From NCBI RefSeq assembly GCF_932294415.1, contig NC_065536.1, positions 59,917,354 through 59,981,353 on the forward strand: a DNA stretch of 64,000 nt, read 5' to 3'. How positions within the stretch are numbered: the first letter of the stretch is position 1; each line of letters starts with the position of its first letter. The stretch comes from Quercus robur (taxonomy: Eukaryota; Streptophyta; Magnoliopsida; Fagales; Fagaceae). Of this stretch, positions 11,009 to 20,990 are shown in pieces. Under the pieces are notes generated by a model. The model saw only the letters and a list, made by a program, of their open reading frames with translations. It was not told the DNA's origin and ran no database searches. A program made the translations under genes and the position numbers.

Positions 11009-13234
11009 TCACTTGGGCAAGCTAGTCTTGGGGTCGTCCCGGGTGACTTCAGTATTAGCATCGTCCATTATGTTGACGTCCTCAGAACTCGTCTGCAACA
11101 AGGAACTTTCAGTAGCAAAGGGAAGCTTGAAAGAATTGAAGTCCAAGTCAGGATATGCCTCCTTAGCATCAGCACGAAAGTCCTCATAGCCAACTGCATA
11201 GTGGCTGTCTAGACGATTTTTGTACTCGTCAGACTTTTTAAAGGCTGTAATGGCTTCTTCACGTGCTTTCTCTAAGGACGAGGCAAACTCTGAGACTTGT
11301 CCTTCGAGATGGACGATACGGGTATCCTTCTTTAAGTTATCAGCTTTAAGCTCTTCCACCTCGTTCTTCAACTTCGTCTCACTTCCTTGTAGACGATTAA
11401 AATCCTCGGTCAACCTAAGGACCTCCCCCTTTTTGAGTAGAACTTCATTGTTTAGCTCCTTAACTTTGTCTTTAGCCGTCTTAGCCTCTGTAGCAAGCTC
11501 CTTAGCTTGGCAGGTTGCTGTATAAAACTTTGACATAGCCTGCATGTGGACGAAAGGGAGTTAGACATCCTATTCAAGTTAAAAAAATTTTACACACAAG
11601 GACGGGGGAAAGACTTACCTTAAAAAGATCATGGATGCCAGAACGTTCAAATTCCTTCACTGACATGTTGTAGCATTCATTAACTTCACGCTCAGTGACA
11701 ATTCCTTTGAACGTCCACCATGCATAACCCTCGTCCAGAACCAGATTGGAAGGATGATCAGAGGGCTCCGATGAACTAGGCTTGCGAGAAGCTTTGGGTG
11801 GAGGGGGAGGATCAGTCTGGACGAGATGGATTGTTTGGACGGGCTCCACATCCACGAGAGGGTTGTCCAAGTTCACTGTCGGAGGTGTAAACTTGGGGAC
11901 CTTGGGAAGGGAAGTCTTACCAAGCTTTTGCTTTTTAGGGCCTTGATGACTAGGTAGGTCGTCCAGGTCCACGACACTGGAAATTGACTTAGACTTCCTC
12001 TTCCTAGCCTGGACGGAAGCCACTTGGACAGTTGGGGGTGCAGCAACATCCTCGTCCCCACTAGTCACTGTTTTCTCTTTGTTTTCCCTCATTGTAGTTA
12101 TCCCTGTGACGAGGAAAATCAATAAAAAAAAAAAAGGGAAATGAAATAAATTGGACGATACTTACTTTGACGAGTAGTCTCCTCGTGACTAAGGTTCTCT
12201 GCAGTAGGCACTAGGCCGAGTCCCTAAGTTGCTAGATGACCGAGATTTACCAAATCGTGGAAAGTTCTCCCAGGGAAGGTACGAACCACGTCTATCCGAT
12301 CCAAGTAAAATTTGTCCAAGCGTGGACGAACAACAGCTGCATCACCAAGAGAAAGAGTTAGACGATTGAAAGATAGGAAAAAAGTAAGGAGAAACGAAAT
12401 AAAATGGAAAGAAAACATACCCTCAGGACGAAGACGACCTAGAGGGCTGGTAAAAGGTGGGAAGGGGGGATTACCCATATCAGCTGGGTCCCCAGCCCAA
12501 ATTCCAGAAATAATAAAAAATTCTTTTTTCCAAAACCGGTCAGACGAGCTACGACCCTTAATTAAACTGTAATAAGAGCCCCTGGACGAGAACTGATAAA
12601 AACCAGCAGATTTCTTGATCTCCGAGGGCTTATAACAGTAAAGGAACTCGTCCACCATAATCGGACGGTTCCCTTCTAGTGCCTCACGCCATAGCACTTG
12701 CATAGCGACTATCGTCCTCCAACCATGGGGGTTGAGCTGGTTAGGTCTAATACCCAACCTTTGGAAGAGGTCTCTGTAGAAAGAATTTAGAGGAAACCTA
12801 AGACCAGCTAAAAGGTAAGAAGTGTATACCCCTAAACCAGAGGAAGGAGAACAACACCATTCTCCAGCCTTGGGTAGACGAGGGTTAAGCTCTTTAGGAA
12901 TTTGATATGTATCTACAAGAGTTTTTAACTTGGCAGCATCTAAAGTGGGTGCCACCTCTAGGGCACAACTATAAATGACGTCTTCCTCGTCTTCTTCCTT
13001 GTCTTGAGGAGGGCTAGATGGCTGTCTGGACGAGCTAGCCCCAGATCCAGAAGTCATCCTACGTTGTAGTTCCTGAAATTCCTCTAAGGGAATGCCAGGA
13101 ACCCCGGACAAGTAATGCTCGTCTGAGGAATCACTACAGGACGAGCTATCTACATTATCCTCGCTACCCTCACTCCCAGAGGAACCGTCCTGGTACTCGT
13201 CTATCTCCCTCTCTATACTACTAGACGAAGACAT
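11009..13234 (-). pseudogene. Antisense four-exon gene of the Ty3/Gypsy element (about 666 aa, one premature stop)
   Basis: Predicted exons on the minus strand: 13234-12421, 12336-12166, 12103-11619 and 11539-11009. Introns of 84, 62 and 79 bp start GTATGT, GTAAGT, GTAAGT, end TGCAG, CACAG, TGCAG, and are T-rich. Exon phases 1, 1 and 0 close perfectly. The protein begins MSSSSSIEREIDEY with an acidic serine-rich stretch. A central domain (about residues 90-270, e.g. LRFPLNSFYRDLFQRLGI) resembles the plant 'putative gypsy type transposon' family. A Lys/Pro-rich linker with KRKSKS follows, then a coiled coil (exon 4, KVKELNNEVLLKKGEVLRL). A single TAG (12226-12224) in exon 2 breaks it, and reading continues in frame beyond. 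Antisense extra ORFs are known in Tat elements; function is unknown. Its own promoter motifs lie upstream (see 13371-13495). Confidence 0.75.
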
Positions 13235-13370
13235 GGTTGAAATGTAAAAAGATTTAAGATGAAAACCTAAAAAGAAAGAGGAAATACCTGATAGAACTAG
13301 GACGAGACTCTTGGACGAGATGACAGAAGGGAAAATGAGAGGAAAGTAAGGGGCATGAAAGAGAATGCAC

Positions 13371-13378
13371 TATTTATA
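13371..13378 (-). promoter_or_regulatory. TATA box of the antisense gene
   Basis: The minus strand reads CCTATAAATAG, about 135 bp upstream of the antisense ATG (13234) and inside the element but outside the LTR. A start site near 13345 would give a leader of about 110 nt. Confidence 0.6.
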
Positions 13379-13425
13379 GGCCCCAGCAACAGGGTCAGTG
13401 AAACGACGTTCGCCACTCAAAAATT

Positions 13426-13435
13426 GACACGTGGC
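13426..13435 (-). promoter_or_regulatory. G-box/ABRE, proximal copy
   Basis: GACACGTGGC (minus strand GCCACGTGTC), a canonical CACGTG G-box bound by plant bZIP and bHLH factors, 48 bp upstream of the antisense TATA box. Confidence 0.55.
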
Positions 13436-13485
13436 GGTTCCTTTGGGAAACGGGATCGACATGACTAGCCAACCAACAGCTTCGC

Positions 13486-13495
13486 GACACGTGGC
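13486..13495 (-). promoter_or_regulatory. G-box/ABRE, distal copy
   Basis: A second exact GACACGTGGC, 60 bp from the first. Two identical 10-mers in a 70-bp interval are unlikely by chance, and the arrangement looks like a functional promoter for the antisense gene. Confidence 0.55.
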
Positions 13496-13550
13496 TCACA
13501 AAAAAGTGAAATCTTATTAAAATCACAACAATATCCTGGACGACCCTTTG

Positions 13551-13560
13551 AACAAAGGGG
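13551..13560 (+). other. Probable polypurine tract
   Basis: GAACAAAGGG, four bases before the 3' LTR. It is short and interrupted, but it is the only purine run at the expected site. Confidence 0.45.
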
Positions 13561-13564
13561 CAAC

Positions 13565-14214
13565 TGATGGGGAAGTGGAAAAGTCCAACTCCGATTCGTC
13601 CAAAGGCATCGTCCAGAGCCAATAGAGCAGGTTGGACCAAGAATCACCCCAAAAGAATATAAAATGTTCATGGAAGATGATATTACTCTTGATCAGTGAA
13701 GTCTCCCATAGACGATAAACTCGTCCATGGAGGTCGTCCATGGACGATCATCAGATGTCCAAGGACGACCGGATCATCATACACTAGACGGACAAACACA
13801 CAACACTTAGAAAACTTTCGACTCTCTGTAGCGGTTACTAAACCTGTAGTTATCGCCATGAATCCCTCAAATGAGTTAACTTCCGTTAGCGGTTACAACT
13901 TTAGTAGCCGTTGAGGAAGTTAACTCCGGACTCATTGGCTTCCACAAATCTTGGGGAGGTTATTGGACAAATAACCGTCCCCAGGATCTCTATATAAAGG
14001 ACCGGTCTGAACCCGAGAAAGGTAAGAACTTTATGAGACTTGACTCCCAAAAACTTGGAACTTCATTCCTATGAGACTAACTTTGCCATCGGAGGGGGTT
14101 TGGCCGGTCTTCTCCGGTCCCCTTTTTTGACAGCATTTGCTTTTTGTAGGCCTTCCACTGCTCAGTAGCTCACCGAAACCAGAACATCCACCTTACTGAT
14201 TCGAAGCGATATCA
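13565..14214 (+). repeat. 3' LTR (650 bp)
   Basis: Aligned to the 5' LTR it differs by about 23 substitutions, a 3-bp deletion near its start, and a 13-bp tandem duplication of TCGTCCATGGAGG (13721-13733). The 14-bp palindrome TCGTCCATGGACGA is at 13734-13747. It is followed by the right target duplication AAGCC (14215-14219). Confidence 0.95.
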
Positions 14215-14219
14215 AAGCC
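14215..14219. repeat. Target-site duplication AAGCC (right)
   Basis: A perfect copy of 3909-3913. Confidence 0.9.
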
Positions 14220-14648
14220 CATTGGTAAAATTTATTATATCTTCTCGTTAGACTATGCACTTAAATATTATAATTAATACAAATAAATTATTACTATAAG
14301 TTAAGTGATTTTATGGACTCTATAAAATTAGTGACATTTTAGAGATATTATATACACCTTGTAAATTTAAGTGTTAATTGTTAAATAAATTAAATTTGTG
14401 TTTTATTAGGGTTGAAAGCAAAGAGGTCCTTTTAACATGGGTCTTTATCAAAAGTAATTTTGTGTTATCAAATTGACTCTTTTTTATTTATTTATTTATT
14501 ATAATAACGTAATTGACCTTTCTCCTACTCAACTTTCTTCATTTTATTGCCTGATTGACCTTTTTTATTATAATTAGGGTTGGAACTCTATAATAATAAT
14601 AAATAAATAATAATCTAATAAAGTAATTGTAAATACCACACGAGGTTC

Positions 14649-14689
<41 letters not shown>

Positions 14690-15640
14690 CACATGGGTTT
14701 AAAAAGTCAAGTTATAGTTGAAAAAAACTCATAGCAATGTGAATCTTTTTTAATTTAATGTTATTTATTATATTGTTGGTTTTAGTTCCAATAAATTTCA
14801 TTGTCATATTAATAATACGACAAATTTTGACTATAAATTTAGTTGTAGTCTAAGTCTACAAATTTTCACTAAAAAAAATAAACATAATTACATATTTTGA
14901 AAATCTAACTATTAGATTGCATGTTCTTAACACATATATCAAATTTCATGTTAATTAGATATTATTTACTATTCAATTCATACACTTATTTTTTATGCAT
15001 AATTTTAGATCACAAAAACTTGAAATTTAAACATCTGATTGATGATATAACTAGTAATCTTTGATCTTCTGGAAATTTTGCAAAGATAGATAATATAAGA
15101 AAAAAATTGTAATCCAATTATGGAGTTATTAAAATTTGTGTCTAATTAAAAAATATTAAGTGGAATTATAGTAAGTACGAGTCCTTAATAATAACTAGCC
15201 TCATCATACGCGTTTTGTGCATGCAATGAGGCTGGCTAACTTGTCGTTCCGCCTTAGGAACACTTATTTAAGAGGAACTTGGGGTAGTTTTTTTAATAGG
15301 AACATGAGGTAGTTTTTTTAATAGGAACATGGGGGTAGTTTTGGTTGTGTACATGAGGTAGTGTGAAGTTTTATAGAACATGGGGTAGTTTTATAAACAT
15401 GGGTAGATTTTTTTTTAATAAAAATTGTTATCAATTTACGATTTTAACTTCATTTTTATGTTTTGGAAATAAAGATAAGTTAATTAATTTAAAGATATTT
15501 TTGAAAAGAAAAAATAATAATTTTTTAAATCCTCTTAATATACAGAGATATAAAGATAAAGTAATAAAATTGATAATTTTTGTATTCTCAATTAACAATT
15601 AGTTGAAAAAATTCAATCGCTTGGGCGGTTGGCTGTAATA
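14220..15640. other. AT-rich intergenic DNA with a TA microsatellite and a degenerate tandem repeat
   Basis: No gene recognised. An AT/TA microsatellite lies at 14651-14682. Between 15271 and 15410 a unit of about 25 bp is repeated about six times with variation, each containing 'acatg[ag]gg[gt]agttt'. Short AT-rich open frames are not supported. Confidence 0.6.
15271..15410 (+). repeat. Degenerate tandem repeat, about 25-bp unit
   Basis: Six imperfect repeats of a unit like 'aggaacatggggtagttttttta'; later units are shortened. Confidence 0.75.
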
Positions 15641-16140
15641 ATCTTTCGACGTGAAAGGGACGCGATGCCGTTGCGCGTGGTGTATATTAGGTAGGCAGCA
15701 CAGTAGCAGAGACGAGAAGAAACTTCAGAGAGAAGTTTTATACTTTATTTTATTTCTTTCAACGGCGTCGTTTTTCTGCTTGGGACCCTTCGCGTTGCCG
15801 TAAAATTTCTGTTGCTAACGTGGGAAAGTGGTTTCGAAAATTGTTCTACGCTCCAAAAGACGACGTGGTGGACTGGGCGAGAGCAGTTCACGACGTACAC
15901 GACGCGCACGTTAGATATTTGTCTCCAACCTTTTAGGAGGGTTGGATGGGATTGGAAATTCAATTTTCATTGTGAATTTTGCTCAAATACCAACAAACAC
16001 AATGCCAAGGAAACATCGCAGGCTAGCAATTTTTTTGGCTTATTGATTTGCTAACTTGTAAACCGTTTATGCCATTGATTTGCTTTGTTGCCAAAATAAA
16101 AACAAGGTTGTGTCATGTCTGTCAATTTATGATGTTTCAT
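15641..16140. other. CpG-rich island without a confirmed gene
   Basis: About 15640-15920 is clearly richer in G, C and CpG than its surroundings ('aacggcgtcgttttt', 'cgacgtacacgacgcgcacg'). One plus frame is open from 15691 to 15936 but lacks an ATG. It may be a decayed first exon, a promoter or a transposon fragment. I assign no function. Confidence 0.35.
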
Positions 16141-16150
16141 TTCAAACTAA

Positions 16151-16350
16151 GTGTGTGTTTTGATACCAATGAAAAATTAAAATTATTTTACTATTTAGTT
16201 TATTTTTACTATTATTTATGGGTCTTACTGAACTTTTTAGTACTATTCATGGACCCTGTTGTACTATTTCAACTAACTTTTACCTTTATTTACAGTATTT
16301 TCAGTAATAATTTTTCAATTTCAACAAAATAAACGATATCTATATAGAAC
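16151..16350 (+). mobile_element. Degraded MITE of the 'GTGTTTGGATA' family, copy 1
   Basis: The start 'gtgtgttttgatacc' and the end 'caacaaaataaacgatatc' are imperfect inverted versions of each other. The interior contains 'tactattcatggaccctg' and 'tacagtatttt', shared with copies at 30744, 42428 and 45648. Confidence 0.55.
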
Positions 16351-16955
16351 TAAGTATCATTTATTATATATGAGATGTAAGCCTATAATGAAGTTCTAAA
16401 AAGAACCACCTGAAGTCAATTCCAAACAATTTGGCTTATAAATATTTTGACAGACGTGATTAAGACCGTACTGATCTTAAATGGGTCACTTACCTGATGG
16501 AAATACTTTGGGAATGATTAAAATATGAGAAATGTTAGAAATGTGACGTGCACAACATTTTTATAACAAATTTTAAGTAATAGATTGTTACTAATTGTTA
16601 TTGGTGAGTTAAAAAGTAATTAGGTCATTTCTAAAAAAAAAAAAAGTAATTTAAGTGATAGGTTCAAATTAGAACTAGTAACAATTTATCATTTATGATT
16701 TTTTTTTTAAATAGTTTCAACCCATGACGTCCGCTCCTGATAATAACTTTTTATCATTAGACCAAGGCACCAATCGGTTTTGGTGTAAATGGGGATTGAA
16801 CCCCAAATCTCTTATTCAACCATAAAAAACTTTATTGTTGAGCTAATTGTAACTCATTTTATCATTTATGATTTGTTGTAAAAGTATTGTAAAAATGTTG
16901 CGGACCGAACACTTTTTTTAAAATAATGTCATACAATAAAATAAAATAAAAAGTA

Positions 16956-17216
16956 TTCCCTCCATCCCACTTTTTTTGTCATTTATTTCATTTTGAGATG
17001 TCCCAAAATATTGTCATGTTTCTAAAAATAAAAGTCATTAATTTATTAATATTCCTATTATACTCCTATTAATTTACTAATTCAATTTTTTGATAAATTT
17101 TTTTAAGGATAGTTTTGGAAACTTATACATTTTTAAAAGGTGGACAAGACAATAAATGATGTTCCCTTAAAAAATTTGACTTTTCAAACATGACAAAAAA
17201 AGTGGGACGGAAGAAG
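16956..17216. mobile_element. Stowaway-type MITE (261 bp)
   Basis: It is flanked by TA (16954-16955, 17217-17218). The ends are inverted repeats: 'ttccctccatcccactttttttgtc' against 'gacaaaaaaagtgggacggaagaag'. CTCCCTCC-type termini and a TA duplication identify a Tc1/mariner-derived Stowaway MITE. Confidence 0.9.
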
Positions 17217-17429
17217 TATTGTTTTAGTCCTTGCATTTTGGGATCACTGTCAGTTTGATCTCTACATTTTTATAACAATCAATTTAGTCCATGTTATATT
17301 TAATATGCACTCAATTTAGTTCATACTGTTAAGGCGTTAACTCATTAATGAAAATTGACTACAAGTTAAAAATAATATCGATCAAATTGACTGCTACAAA
17401 ACTGTACTTTCTAAATTATTTTTCTTTCT

Positions 17430-17463
17430 TTCTTTCTTTCCTAAGTTGAGAGAGAGAGAGAGG
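17430..17463. repeat. CTTT and GA microsatellites
   Basis: (TTTC)n followed by (GA)n, about 200 bp upstream of the SHW1-like start, probably in its promoter or 5' UTR. Confidence 0.7.
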
Positions 17464-17621
17464 AGCTTGTTATGGACTTCATGTTGACCCTCAACACAGC
17501 TCAAAACTAAAGGGCTGAATTAGTTCTTTACTGGGTTGGGCTTCATCACTGTCTCCCTTAACCCTTTCTTCTTTTGTAAGTAGTTGGGCTAAAAACCCAG
17601 CCCAAGAACACATACTGAAAA

Positions 17622-17765
17622 ATGGTAATGCCACTTGCAAATCCTAAAGCTAATGGCAGGAACAGCAACATTATCCTCGTTGATCAACCTCAACGTCACA
17701 CCCCTCCACTCCTCGCTCTCACCGTCTGCACATTTTCCATTACCACACCACATCCAAACCCCTAG
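17622..17765 (+). other. Upstream ORF overlapping the SHW1-like start (47 codons)
   Basis: ATG at 17622, with a second in-frame ATG at 17628, opens a frame that overlaps the main start at 17653 and stops at 17763-17765. The ATG at 17622 has a purine at -3 and G at +4. If the transcript begins upstream, scanning ribosomes would meet this frame first, so it could lower translation of the main frame. Confidence 0.4.
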
Positions 17766-20657
17766 TTTGAAGCCCAACATAATCAGCAATATTTGTCACA
17801 GCAAGGTCTCTCTGTCCCTCTCTCTTTAACATGCACACACAGACACTATAACTCAGTTATTAGGAACTTGGAGTTTGACTCTGTGTGTGTGTTTTTCAGC
17901 TGAACAGTAGTGCAGCTAGTGAAGTGGAAGCTGAGGAAATTGATGGAGATTTCTTCTTCGAGGGTGATCATGGGGTGGTAGAGGATGATGAAAGTGATGA
18001 GGAAGATACAGAAAGCAGTGTTGATTTGTTAATAAGGTTCTTGCAAAGCATGTTAAAGAAAGTTTCCAAGCGTGCCAAGAAGGCTTCTCGCTCTGTTTTG
18101 CCGGCCCAAATACCGGCTCAGCTGGTAATTGTTCTCTATTTGAATCTAGACTTCTCCGTTGGAAATACTAGGAAGTGTGAATTGATCTAAAGCTCATTGG
18201 CTTTGAGTTTTGTTTAGTGTTCGTTGTACTTTTAAGTATGTATTTTCAAAGTTACATATTTTTATCATTTTTTATTGCTCTTATGTCTTAATAGAATTTT
18301 TAAGAATTAAAGGGAACGGTTCAGTCACGTACCTCTAGACACCATGAAGAAACATGAATAAATTAAACGCAGTAGTGCGTACTCGGCACACAGTTCATCA
18401 GGTCACCCTCAAGAGAGATAAAAGGGTTGACCTAACCTAATGAACATCCACCTATCATGGATATATCAGAGTTAAAAAGTTCAAACCTTACATTAATTAA
18501 TTAGAAGGGGCACAAGTCCAATAGAAACAAGTTGTATGTACCAAGTCAACTACTGATCAAATGATCCCAACAACATACTGATGGGTACTCAAGGCATCTT
18601 AACTTAGTTACATTCAATCCATTTTTACAAAACAAAAGCTCCAATTAATGGAAGAACAATTCTTATAGAATTAACATATATGGCTGGTTATATTGGGCAG
18701 TCTAATACCTATTGAATTACTGGCATTTTTTTTTGGGGATGCTGCCGGTAAATTTTAGCGCCCTGATCATGAGGTAGGATTTATGCATAAATTGATGCAT
18801 GCAAATAGAGGAATGTTAAGTGCAGGGTGAACAAATGAACACATAAGGGTATTGTTCAACTGTGACGTGCATTATGTGAGCATATGAGGTAAGTATCTGG
18901 TTTATTGACTGCATTCACTTGTGAGTTGTTATGGATGCATATGGCTTGGGTTTGCGAAATTAAAACTCAATTTGTTGACATAGGCACTTGTTGTCAGACT
19001 GTTGACATGAATACTGGAACCAAAAGTTCTTGAGTTGGGCCTAAATTTAGGAGACTAACTGAAACAAAAAGGATAAACAACCAGCACAGTACCCCCAAAC
19101 TAAAAGCAGCATGGTAATACTAACACCTTAAGAAACAGAATGAAATCTTTCATCTACCACATAAACCTCTATTTTGGATGGTTAGTAGTACTTCTATAAG
19201 ACCCCAGTCTAAGTCTATAATCATCTCTAATTATTTGTAGAACTCCTTCGTCGTAAGGACTTTACCATTACGCACTCAAGCACTTTTTGTAATTTGCATC
19301 CATGAATGGTAAAGAGTAGCATCCACTGCCAGTTTGCTGAGGGTTACTTTGAGGGTTTCACCTTTCAGCTTGTGAATACCCCATTGCAAGACATGTATCC
19401 AGCTATAGGCTCCTTTAGCAACCACATCATTTACCTGCTGCCAATTAATTCTTAAAGAGTAAACGAACACTAAAGTGCAGATAATAATGACCTTGCATTT
19501 GACTCCTGCAAAAGACACACAACAAACCCCCATTGTATCCCCATTTATTAGCTAACTTTCCTCCAGTGTAGAATCTATATCCTTCACTAACAGCCTGCAT
19601 ATGAAAGATTGTTTAAAGATTGCTGCGGGAAAAATCTTTAAAACAATGATAATTTTATATTCTAATCTTGCATCGGAAATCAGGTGTCTTTTGCAGTTGA
19701 TGGCGTTCTACTTTTGGCTTCACTTTCAATTGTTAAAGCACTTCTTGAGGTATACCTTTTCCATAACTAGATTCGAATAGTTAAATCCCATTAACTGTTT
19801 TATGCGTTCAGCAAAATACTTTCATGTATGGATATGAAATCAGTCATTATAAGGTTATAACATTGTCACAATTATTGGATATGTTGAAATCTTTTGATGA
19901 TGGAACAAGCTCTTAAATATGCTCCTTTCCTTACCTAACATTATTTTTGTAGGGGATATTACACAAAATAATGATGGAAGAACAATGTCCATACAAAAGA
20001 TAAACAGAAAATAGATAACTTGGAGGCACAATATCATTTTCCTTAGATAATATTTGCCCTTACACTATTGTTACTAAAGGGTTATCGCAAACTTGTCCCA
20101 GGGTACAACCAAGTTGTTGGATTCAACGGATAGTAATTCTGGAGAATAACCACAGAATTTCTTATGTTTCTTTGTAACTTATTATTTTGGGGAGATAGAT
20201 TTTTTTTAAGTGAACATAAACTTCTCTTTATACTCATAGGGTTATATTTCACCAAAAGGCACGTATGGAGAGTTAAAATATTTCATAAAACCGTTTACAA
20301 TGCTTGAAACATTTTCAAACATTCAAAACAGTTACTGAAAATTCTGTAGAAAATATAGTTTTACAAGTCTCGATCGATCGAGAGTTCTTTTCAATCGATC
20401 GAATGCTCTTTTCGATTGATAGAACAGGAATCGAGCATCGATTGAAATAAACAGAGACTTCAGGATAGATTTCCTTATCATTTCGATCGATCGAGCAAAA
20501 ACTTCGACTGATTGAAAATACCGAATTTCGAATTTTCACTTAGAAAATTCTAGAATTTGAATTTTCACTTTATCAACTTTATGAAACAATATTCTCCAAA
20601 CTCAAATATCATTATTTTAACTTATCCATGTATATACTTATATATACAACAATTTTC

Positions 20658-20689
<32 letters not shown>

Positions 20690-20990
20690 TATATTTTTAA
20701 CTTTAAAACATGTTTTCCACAATTCAAAAGCAATTGAATAATTTCCCAGGTAGACTTATTCTTAACCCAGCTGTCTTCAGCATTCTGAATCGACTGATTA
20801 CTGGACATGTTGTGATAGATGAAAGAGCAGACAACTGACAAGTTATTGATTGCAGGTGGTCTGCACTCTTGGAGGCACTGTGTTTGTGGTGATCCTGTTT
20901 CTACGTGTGATTTGGGCCACCATTTCTTATTTCCAATCAAGTGGCAATAATTTTAACCAGGGTGGAAGTTCTTTTGCTACAGCACAGTAA
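17653..20990 (+). CDS. SHW1: SHORT HYPOCOTYL IN WHITE LIGHT 1-like protein (192 aa, four exons)
   Basis: Exons 17653-17805, 17900-18124, 19684-19749 and 20856-20990, all phase 0 with GT-AG borders. The start is the first ATG in frame. Residues 1-51 are Ser/Thr/Pro-rich with few acids, like a plastid transit peptide. Residues 52-100 are strongly acidic (VVEDDESDEEDTESS). A basic helix follows (SMLKKVSKRAKKASRS). Exons 3 and 4 encode two hydrophobic segments (about 128-147 and 150-172), so the product is probably a membrane protein. The order acidic stretch, basic KRAKKASRS block and hydrophobic tail is what I associate with plant SHW1, described as a regulator of seedling photomorphogenesis. 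The name is from memory, the exon model from the sequence. An upstream ORF overlaps the start. Confidence 0.7.
18300..19680 (+). other. Intron 2 of the SHW1-like gene (part)
   Basis: Intron 2 runs from 18125 to 19683. Nothing in it looks coding. The minus-strand frame at 19276-19533 has no recognisable domain. Confidence 0.5.
20368..20517. repeat. Cluster of TCGATCGA-type palindromes in intron 3
   Basis: The palindromes CTCGATCGATCGAG (20369-20382), TCGATCGA-like 20393-20401 and TCGATCGATCGA (20482-20494), with diverged copies between them (tcgattgat, catcgattga), are spaced by short A/T-rich linkers. The density is far above background and suggests a degenerate tandem or inserted repeat. 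Confidence 0.6.
20657..20693. repeat. (TA)n microsatellite
   Basis: A TA run with one ACAT interruption, in intron 3 of the SHW1-like gene. Confidence 0.85.

Larger units (their letters stand above)
3914..14214 (+). mobile_element. Complete Ty3/Gypsy LTR retrotransposon, Tat lineage, coding-defective
   Basis: A 10,301-bp element with two LTRs (640 and 650 bp), a 5-bp target duplication, a primer-binding site, gag, protease, RT, two RNase H domains, integrase and a 3.7-kb post-pol region carrying an antisense spliced gene. A second, archaeal-type RNase H after the RT-linked one, and an extra ORF after pol, are hallmarks of the plant Tat lineage. I count about 23 substitutions plus one 3-bp and one 13-bp length difference between the LTRs (about 3.6%). 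Nearly all substitutions are transitions, so insertion was fairly recent but not current. The gag-pol frame is broken at about a dozen places, so this copy cannot mobilise itself. Confidence 0.95.

Noticed and set aside
12337..12420. Reading the antisense exon 1 and 2 as one exon without intron 1
   Set aside because: The 84-bp segment is open and in frame, so it cannot be excluded by frame alone; GTATGT and TGCAG borders and its T-rich, hydrophobic translation favour an intron.
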